Positions 57,914 through 64,000 of a DNA stretch of 64,000 nt are shown piece by piece. Within the stretch, counting starts at the first letter, position 1. Every line of letters starts with the position of its first letter. A program made the translations under genes and the position numbers. Source of the stretch: Camarhynchus parvulus (Eukaryota > Chordata > Aves > Passeriformes > Thraupidae); NCBI RefSeq assembly GCF_901933205.1, contig NC_044597.1:3398126-3462125 (forward strand), read 5' to 3'. The notes beneath the pieces were generated by a model. That model was not told the DNA's origin. It ran no database searches and was given only the letters and a program-made list of their open reading frames with translations.

Positions 57914-58214
57914 GTACGGGGCTCCTGTGGGGGGCCACAGCTCAGCCAGGCCGAGCTGCGCGAGGGGGACCGGGGATGGGGAATCTGCTGGTCCTGCCCT
58001 GTTGGACCCATCCCTGGGGGAGCGAGTCCTGGGCACAGCGGGGGCCTGGGGACACTCCTGCCAGTGCCCGGGCACCCTCCCGTGAGCGGGCACGCCGTGG
58101 TGCGTTTGGGAATGGCGGGAGGATGGAGAGCTGGAGGGACCGTGCTGCCACCAGGGCCCGACCCGGCGGTCACTGCGTCCCCCCCAGCGCTGACCCCGCT
58201 CCCGCAGCGCGGCC

Positions 58215-58916
58215 ATGGGCGAGTGGGGCTTCCTGAGCTCGCTGCTGGACGCCGTGCAGGAGCACTCGCCCATGGTGGGCCGCTTCTGGCTGGTGGTGAT
58301 GCTCCTGTTCCGCATCCTGGTCCTGGCCACCGTGGGCAGCGACGTCTTCGAGGACGAGCAGGAGGAGTTCGTGTGTAACACGCAGCAGCCGGGCTGCAAA
58401 CCCGTGTGCTACGACGCCGCCTTCCCCATCTCCCACTATCGCTTCCTCGTCTTCCACGTCGTCGTGCTCTCGGCGCCCGCCGCTCTCTTCGTCATCTTCG
58501 CCGTGCACCAGGCGGCTAAGCCGGGGCGCGGGGGGGCTCCCGGCCAGCGCGCCCGCCGCCTCCAGCCCTTCTACGTGGGCAGCGTGGTGGCTCGGATCGC
58601 CGCCGAGCTGGGCTTCCTGCTGGGCCAGGCGCTGCTCTACGGCTTCAGGGTGCAGCCGCTCTTCGTGTGCCGCCGCCGGCCCTGCCCGCACCGCGTCGAC
58701 TGCTTCGTCTCCCGCCCCACCGAGAAAACCGTCTTCATCCACTTCTACTTCGTGGTGGGGCTGGTCTCGGCGCTGCTCAGCCTGGCCGAGCTCGCCCACC
58801 TCCTGCGCAAGGGGCCCCCGGCCCGGCCCGGCTGCTGCCACCGCCCGCAGGAGCGGGGCCCGGCTCCCGGGGGGGCTGCGGAGGGACCCCACCCGCGGGG
58901 GGACCTCACCGTGTGA
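58215..58916 (+). CDS. GJD3: Gap junction delta-3 protein (connexin 31.9 type)
   Basis: One uninterrupted 233-residue exon starting MGEW, like human GJD3 (294 aa). Seven bases before the ATG is a splice acceptor, consistent with a separate leader exon. Four membrane helices are evident. The first extracellular loop has the connexin signature C-X6-C-X3-C (Cys54, 61, 65) and the second has C-X4-C-X5-C, the disulfide pattern needed for docking of hemichannels. The block DCFVSRPTEKTVF before the last helix is a strong connexin motif. The intracellular loop and C-terminal tail are shorter than in human GJD3, lacking the human poly-proline tail, and the tail is Pro/Gly/Arg-rich. The product should form intercellular channels at the plasma membrane. 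Position between TOP2A and RARA matches human. Confidence 0.96.
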   Translation: MGEWGFLSSLLDAVQEHSPMVGRFWLVVMLLFRILVLATVGSDVFEDEQEEFVCNTQQPGCKPVCYDAAFPISHYRFLVFHVVVLSAPAALFVIFAVHQAAKPGRGGAPGQRARRLQPFYVGSVVARIAAELGFLLGQALLYGFRVQPLFVCRRRPCPHRVDCFVSRPTEKTVFIHFYFVVGLVSALLSLAELAHLLRKGPPARPGCCHRPQERGPAPGGAAEGPHPRGDLTV

Positions 58917-59126
58917 CCCTGCTGGGATGAGCTGTGGCCGGTGTCAGCCCGGCGGTCACAGCGGATCTCCCGGCCCCAGAGGGGTCTCGGCCCCCGCCGA
59001 GCCAGGGAATCCGCGCCGGGCTGGGCTGTGCCCCGGTGCCCCCGGTGCCCCCCGGTTCCTGTTGTGGGCGGCGGACACAGGGCTCACCCGGCAGCTGCTG
59101 GAAAAAAAAAATACGGACAAAAAGAA

Positions 59127-59132
59127 AATAAA
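59127..59132 (+). terminator. GJD3: Polyadenylation signal of GJD3
   Basis: AATAAA about 210 bases after the GJD3 stop, in an A-rich run. RARA converges from the other strand, and its signal is about 400 bases further right. Confidence 0.7.
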
Positions 59133-59139
59133 CAGGTCC

Positions 59140-59529
59140 CATCCCTGCGCAGGGGCAGGAACACCCCTGACCCCCCAGCCCGGCATGGGAGGGCCAGGGC
59201 TGTCCCCAAACCCTGTGCTGGGAGTGTCACAAATGCATCAGGGCTGGCCCCTGGCATAGAGGGACATGACTGTGGCCTCAAGGGTGGGAAGATCAGAGCT
59301 TTAGGGTTCTGGGGGGGGGGACCCCAAAGGGTTCTGTCCCAATCTTTGGGGATGACCAGACAGGCAGAGCAATATGGGGGGCCTGGGCTGCCCTCCTGCA
59401 GCAAAGAACAAACCCCCCTCAAACAGGGCTTGGGGTGCCACAGCCTGACCATCTCCTCGCCACCCCGGCTCCCCCTCCTCCCCTGGTATCCCCACAAGAA
59501 TAACGAGCCAGGCACTAGAATAAATAAAC
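59140..59529. other. Gap between convergent GJD3 and RARA 3' ends
   Basis: About 390 bases with no gene, RNA or repeat that I can recognise, separating the two convergent polyadenylation signals. Confidence 0.6.
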
Positions 59530-60228
59530 TTTATTCTGGAGCCAGCCCCCCCCGTCCCCCCTCCCCGTGCCGGCAGGGCCGGGCCCCCCATCCCCGCGAG
59601 GCCGGGACTGGCACCACCCTGTGCCCCCCACAGTCCCCTCCCCGCCTGGGGGGCCGGGGCAGGGCCCGCCCGGTGCCCCCCGACTCTAAATCCACTAAAA
59701 TCTCAACAACAACAACAAAAAAAAAAGGAATTTAATAATAATAAACCGTGTGCCCCCACCCCCCCACCCTCCCCCGCAGCGCCCGACGTGCCCCCTCCAC
59801 CTGCACAGGCCTAAAAACCCCTCCAAACTTTTACAAAGGTTTTAAAACGTATTTATAGATATTTATAGATATTTATATATATATACTTTGCTTTCTTTTC
59901 TCTTTTAAATGACTCTGCTTCCTCGGCGTGCGGGGCTGGCCGGGCCCCCCCCCGCAGACGGCCGGAGCGGGGCGGGGCGGGGGGTGGCTCGGTGGTCGCG
60001 ATCCCGTGGGTGCTGGTGCTGGTGGGGCCGGGGCGTCCCCGAGGTCCCCGCGCCCCTGAAATGTGACACAACCAACGCTGGGCTGGGCCCGGGGCTGCTG
60101 TGCGGGGATCCGCTCCGCGGGGGCTGCCGAGGAGTCCGCCCGGGGAGGGGGGCTGCAGCCGGGCCGGGCTGGGCGCAGGGGCTCCCCCGGTGCCGGCAGC
60201 TCTGTCCTGAGTGCGCGCCGGGCGCGGG
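59530..60228 (-). other. RARA: RARA 3' untranslated region with polyadenylation signal
   Basis: On the minus strand an AATAAA lies at 59530-59535, about 700 bases past the RARA stop, within cagaataaagtttatttatt. An AU-rich run of repeated ATAAATATCT units (59846-59886 region) and homopyrimidine stretches lie between. The AU-rich block could affect mRNA stability, which is an inference. Confidence 0.8.

Positions 60229-64000
<3,772 letters not shown>

Overview
This window is vertebrate nuclear DNA, almost certainly from a bird and probably a passerine. The genes are split into many short exons with GT-AG introns. Several CR1 LINE 3' ends are present, and two solo retroviral LTRs resemble families common in songbirds. 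Gene order and orientation match human 17q21.2 (chicken chromosome 27 equivalent) read in reverse: TNS4 (+), IGFBP4 (-), TOP2A (+), GJD3 (+), RARA (-, cut by the right edge). Species and chromosome are inferences from synteny and repeats.

Layout: 1-8.4 kb is TNS4 upstream or first-intron sequence with minisatellites and a solo LTR. 8.4-19.2 kb holds TNS4 (12 coding exons, 724 aa, SH2 and PTB domains). 19.2-22.4 kb is intergenic sequence, probably including the unmarked IGFBP4 3' UTR. 22.4-29.2 kb is IGFBP4 (4 exons, 260 aa) under a CpG island. 31.4-37.7 kb is a compact 23-exon gene for a secreted collagen ending in a trimerisation module and an endostatin domain. 38.2-56.5 kb is TOP2A with its CCAAT-box/CHR promoter (35 coding exons, 1542 aa). 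57.8-59.1 kb is GJD3 (connexin 31.9 type, one coding exon). 59.5-64.0 kb is RARA from the 3' UTR back to the first zinc-finger exon.

The most notable item is the collagen. It was assembled exon by exon into one open frame of 820 codons including the stop. It has a signal peptide, interrupted Gly-X-Y tracts, a multiplexin (COL15/COL18) type trimerisation module and a complete four-cysteine endostatin domain, but no N-terminal thrombospondin/laminin-G module. As far as I know, no collagen gene lies between IGFBP4 and TOP2A in human. It looks like a third, miniature multiplexin whose endostatin lacks all four zinc ligands known from human endostatin.

The genes do not form an operon. They are independent eukaryotic units: focal-adhesion signalling (TNS4), IGF control (IGFBP4), matrix (the collagen), chromosome topology in dividing cells (TOP2A), gap junctions (GJD3) and retinoid-controlled transcription (RARA). 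Exon boundaries come from reading frame, splice dinucleotides and remembered family sequences. No search or alignment program was run.
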